Shown here piece after piece: positions 60,116-64,000 of a DNA stretch of 64,000 nucleotides. The notes under the pieces are model-generated. The model worked only from the letters and a program-made list of their open reading frames with translations. It was not told the origin of the DNA and did not search any database. Position 1 is the stretch's first letter; every line of letters starts with the position of its first letter. The position numbers were made by a program, and so were the translations under genes. The DNA comes from Tsukamurella tyrosinosolvens (lineage in GTDB: Bacteria > Actinomycetota > Actinomycetes > Mycobacteriales > Mycobacteriaceae): assembly GCF_900104775.1 (NCBI RefSeq), contig NZ_FNSA01000003.1, positions 2,852,001 through 2,916,000 on the forward strand. The letters run 5' to 3'.

Positions 60116-60607
60116 ATGACCGATCCGCAGCAGCCGTACGGCCAGCAGTACGACCCGTACGCCAAGCAGGGCTACGACCCGCAGCCGTACCCGTCCTACG
60201 ACCCGTACGCCCAGCAGCCCGCCGGCTACGGCCAGCAGCCCTACGCGCAGCAGCCCGGGTACGGCCAGCCGCAGCCCGGGTTCCCGTACGGCCAGCCCTT
60301 CGGCCCGGATCCGGCGGCGCCCTACGGCCGCGACCCGCAGACCGGCGAGCCCTACTCGGACAAGTCGAAGCTCGCCGCGGGCCTCCTGCAGATCTTCCTC
60401 GGCGGGTGGGGCATCGGCCGGTTCTACCTGGGCTCCACCTCGATCGCGGTGACCCAGCTGGTGCTGACGGTGATCGGCATCGTGACCTCGATCATCCTCA
60501 TCGGCTTCGTCATCCTGATCGGAGTCGGCATCTGGGCGCTCGTCGACGGCATCATGATCCTCACGGGCAGCGTCCGCGACCCGCAGGGCCGCCCGCTGCG
60601 TCCCTGA
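60116..60607 (+). CDS. TM2-domain protein with Tyr/Gln/Pro-rich repeats
   Basis: The protein has 163 aa. Residues 1-78 are tandem YGQQP/YDPYA/GYGQP-like units and probably disordered. Residues 85-150 form a TM2 domain, KLAAGLLQIFLGGWGIGRFYLGSTSIAVTQLVLTV...IWALVDGIMIL, with the conserved G-GRFY and DG motifs. Two membrane helices are joined by a short turn. The function of the family is unknown. A TACGCT box lies in the leader. Confidence 0.85.
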   Translation: MTDPQQPYGQQYDPYAKQGYDPQPYPSYDPYAQQPAGYGQQPYAQQPGYGQPQPGFPYGQPFGPDPAAPYGRDPQTGEPYSDKSKLAAGLLQIFLGGWGIGRFYLGSTSIAVTQLVLTVIGIVTSIILIGFVILIGVGIWALVDGIMILTGSVRDPQGRPLRP

Positions 60608-60646
60608 CCGCCGGCTGCGGGCCGTGGGACGGCAGCGCGACGGTGA

Positions 60647-62122
<1,476 letters not shown>

Positions 62123-62132
62123 GAATTCCGAC

Positions 62133-62171
62133 GGATCGTCGGTAGGATGCAGTGGATTCCACCGACGATCC
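62133..62171. promoter_or_regulatory. Hairpin in the guaB1-CNNM spacer
   Basis: GGATCGTCGGT (62133-62143) and ACCGACGATCC (62161-62171) form a perfect 11-bp stem with a 17-nt loop. It may terminate guaB1, but the stem ends only 12 nt before the next start codon and a TAGGAT promoter-like box lies in it, so a control role for the following genes is also possible. Confidence 0.5.
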
Positions 62172-62183
62172 TCTGGAAGGACC

Positions 62184-62267
62184 ATGAAGTCCCGAAGACC
62201 CGGCAAACGCCGCCGACGACGAGCGCGGACCGCACTGACCACGTCGCAGGGGCGGGCCGATGGCTAG
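62184..62267 (+). CDS. 27-aa arginine-rich leader peptide
   Basis: ATG at 62184 with a good GGAAGGA site, reading MKSRRPGKRRRRRARTALTT and ending GRADG. Its stop overlaps the start of the CNNM gene by 8 bp, so ribosomes reading it would deliver onto the next start. Nine of the first 15 residues are Arg or Lys. It could be a translational leader or a nucleic-acid-binding micropeptide. Confidence 0.4.
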   Translation: MKSRRPGKRRRRRARTALTTSQGRADG

Positions 62268-63603
62268 CGCGCTGATCACGGTCGGCGCCATCGTCGGCTT
62301 CCTCGCGCTCACCGTGGGTACCGCGCTGTTCGTGGCCGCGGAGTTCTCGCTGACCGCACTCGAGAAGTCCACCGTCGACGCGGACGTCCGCGACCGCGGG
62401 GACCGCCGCTCCAGGCAGGTGCAGAACGCGCACCGCACGCTCTCCTTCCAGCTCTCCGGCGCGCAGCTGGGCATCACGATCACCACCCTGGTCACGGGCT
62501 ACCTCGCCGAGCCCGTGCTCTCGAAGTTCCTGCGCCCCGCGCTGGAATGGACGGGCATGCCGGAGGTCTGGTCGGCGGCGCTCACCCTGATCCTGGCGCT
62601 GGTCATCGCGACCTCGCTGTCGATGGTGCTCGGCGAGCTCGCGCCGAAGAACCTCGCGATCGCCCGGCCGCTGCAGACCGCGCGACTCACCGCCGGCGCG
62701 CAGTCGCTGTTCTCCTCGACCTTCCGGTTCGCGATCTCCTTCCTCAACCGCAGCGCGAACGCACTGGTCCGCCGCCTGGGCATCGAGCCCGCGGAGGAGC
62801 TGAGCTCGGCGCGCTCGGCGCAGGAACTCAGTGCGCTGGTGCGCAACTCGGCCGCACAGGGCGCGATCGACGAGATGACCGCCGAACTCGTGGGCCGCAG
62901 CCTCGAGTTCGGCGAGCTCACCGCGGAGGAGCTGATGACGCCGCGGCAGCGGATCCACTCCCTCGACGCGGACGACACCGTCGCCGACCTCGTGGCGCTG
63001 TCGATCGAGTCCGGTCACTCCCGGTTCCCCGTGGTCCGGGGCGATCTGGACGACACGATCGGGCTGGTACACGTGAAGCAGGCGCTGACGGTGCCCGCGG
63101 AGCGCCGCGCGACGGTGACGGTCGCGGACATCGCGACGACGGCCCCCGTCGTGCCCGCGACGCTGGACGGCGACGCCCTGATGGACCAGCTGCGCGCCAA
63201 CGGCCTGCAGATGGCCCTCGTCGTCGACGAGTACGGCGGCTCCGCCGGCATCGTCACCGTCGAGGACCTGATCGAGGAGATCGTGGGCGACGTGCGCGAC
63301 GAGCACGACGCGAACGAGCCGATCGACGTGCAGCGCACCGACGACGGCTATCTGTGCTCCGGCCTGCTCCGCGTCGACGAACTGGAGCGCGACACCGGCT
63401 ACCGCGCCCCCGAGGGCGACTACGACACCCTCGGCGGCCTCGTGATGTTCCTGCTCGGCCGCATCCCCGCGGTCGGCGACCGCGTCCCGCTGCCGCACCA
63501 CCCGTCCGTCGACGACGACGAGGCCGAGGCCCCGCAGTGGTCCGCGCGCGTGGCCCGGATGGACGGCCGCCGCGTCGACCTGGTGGAGGTGACCCATGAG
63601 TGA
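62260..63603 (+). CDS. CNNM/CorC-family transporter (Rv1842c-like)
   Basis: The protein has 447 aa. The N-terminal DUF21/CNNM membrane domain (about 1-200) has VGTALFVAAEFSLTALEKS and LSGAQLGITITTLVTGYLAEP. A CBS pair follows (MTPRQRIHSLDADDTVADLVAL... and VVPATLDGDALMDQLRANGLQMALVVDEYGGSAGIVTVEDLIEEIVGDVRDE), then a CorC/HlyC C-terminal domain. Family members move Mg2+ or related ions across the membrane. It overlaps the next paralogue by 8 bp. Confidence 0.9.
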   Translation: MASALITVGAIVGFLALTVGTALFVAAEFSLTALEKSTVDADVRDRGDRRSRQVQNAHRTLSFQLSGAQLGITITTLVTGYLAEPVLSKFLRPALEWTGMPEVWSAALTLILALVIATSLSMVLGELAPKNLAIARPLQTARLTAGAQSLFSSTFRFAISFLNRSANALVRRLGIEPAEELSSARSAQELSALVRNSAAQGAIDEMTAELVGRSLEFGELTAEELMTPRQRIHSLDADDTVADLVALSIESGHSRFPVVRGDLDDTIGLVHVKQALTVPAERRATVTVADIATTAPVVPATLDGDALMDQLRANGLQMALVVDEYGGSAGIVTVEDLIEEIVGDVRDEHDANEPIDVQRTDDGYLCSGLLRVDELERDTGYRAPEGDYDTLGGLVMFLLGRIPAVGDRVPLPHHPSVDDDEAEAPQWSARVARMDGRRVDLVEVTHE

Positions 63604-64000
63604 CCTCCTGGGCGTGGCCCTGACCGTGCTGCTGCTGGCCGCGAACGCCTTCTTCGTCGCGGCCGAGTTCGCGCTCATCGCTGCCCGCCGCGACCGGCTC
63701 GAGGCCCTCGTGGAGCAGGGCCGGTCGAGCGCGAAGGCCGTGATCAAGGCGTCGGAGAACCTGTCCCTCATGCTGGCGGGCTGCCAGCTGGGCATCACGA
63801 TCTGCTCGATCCTGCTCGGCAAGGTCGGCGAGCCGGCCATCGCGCACCTGCTGGAGAAGCCGCTGGCCTGGGCGAACGTGCCCGAGGCGCTGCTGCATCC
63901 CATCTCGTTCACGGTGTCGCTCAGCCTGGTCGTGGTGCTGCACATCCTCCTCGGCGAGATGGTGCCGAAGAACATCGCGCTCGCGGGTCCCGAGGCGGCG
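63596..64000 (+). CDS. Second CNNM/CorC-family protein, partial (Rv1841c-like)
   Basis: The 5' part (135 codons) is present and the window ends inside it. It begins MSDLLGVALTVLLLAANAFF and contains VAAEFALIAARRDRLEALV, LAGCQLGITICSILLGKVGEPAI and LLGEMVPKNIAL, the DUF21 landmarks. Start codon ATG at 63596 inside the end of the preceding gene. The pair forms a coupled operon as Rv1842c-Rv1841c does and may act as a heteromer. Confidence 0.88.
   Translation, partial: MSDLLGVALTVLLLAANAFFVAAEFALIAARRDRLEALVEQGRSSAKAVIKASENLSLMLAGCQLGITICSILLGKVGEPAIAHLLEKPLAWANVPEALLHPISFTVSLSLVVVLHILLGEMVPKNIALAGPEAA

Overview
The window comes from a high-GC actinobacterium of the Mycobacteriales, probably Tsukamurella or a close relative. 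The evidence is GC-rich codons, many leaderless-type promoters (a TAnnnT box 6-9 nt before the start codon), a RecBCD operon, Rv0910-, Rv3651- and DUF1990-type proteins, and a right-hand gene block whose content matches the M. tuberculosis Rv1841c-Rv1859 neighbourhood (modABC, ndh, PaaI-type thioesterase, BlaI, M56 peptidase, guaB1, two CNNM/CorC proteins). The genus is inferred; no rRNA gene is present.

Left segment (1-4.6 kb): a secreted DUF3089 esterase-like protein (minus strand), an Rv3651-like GAF/PAS-type protein and a short-chain dehydrogenase. These are followed by a 700-bp non-coding stretch holding a diverged inverted repeat that looks like a relic IS end pair, and a tight cluster of palindromes.

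Mobile segment (about 4.6-31.3 kb): an integrated conjugative-type element. Its first module is a plus-strand run of a RuvC-like resolvase, a PD-(D/E)XK nuclease, a helicase-associated-repeat protein, a large unknown protein with a possible ADP-ribosyltransferase-like tail, and several tiny genes, interrupted by a complete IS21-family element (11006-14070, 6-bp target duplication). Next comes a minus-strand operon of an EccA-type AAA+ ATPase, a 71-aa membrane protein and a large membrane-anchored protein with an outer beta-sandwich domain. Then follows a type IV secretion module (TcpC/VirB8-like, small two-helix membrane proteins, VirB4-like ATPase, VirB6-like channel protein), a ParA/MinD-like ATPase and a coiled-coil protein. 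Last is a likely type IV toxin-antitoxin pair (HTH antitoxin plus nucleotidyltransferase) and an XRE regulator. A divergent spacer at 20.7-21.1 kb carries eight 12-bp repeats and is the best origin or oriT candidate. No relaxase, coupling protein or integrase is visible, so the element is either decayed or continues beyond the left edge.

Junction and core chromosome (31.3-64 kb): the right edge of the foreign DNA cuts a flotillin-like gene after about 29 codons, downstream of its NfeD-like partner. The chromosome then carries an MFS efflux pump with a MarR regulator under a palindrome-overlapped TATAAT promoter, a DUF4407 protein, YiaAB, an alcohol dehydrogenase, and an overlapping recC-recB-recD-NAD(P)-binding protein operon. 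After these come a HAD hydrolase, an SRPBCC protein, two EamA/DMT transporters, a thioesterase, modABC, a PadR regulator with a palindromic operator, an ATP-grasp protein, GNAT, a CGNR regulator, ndh, PspC, BlaI/M56, a TM2 protein, guaB1 and two overlapping CNNM-type genes, the last cut by the window edge.
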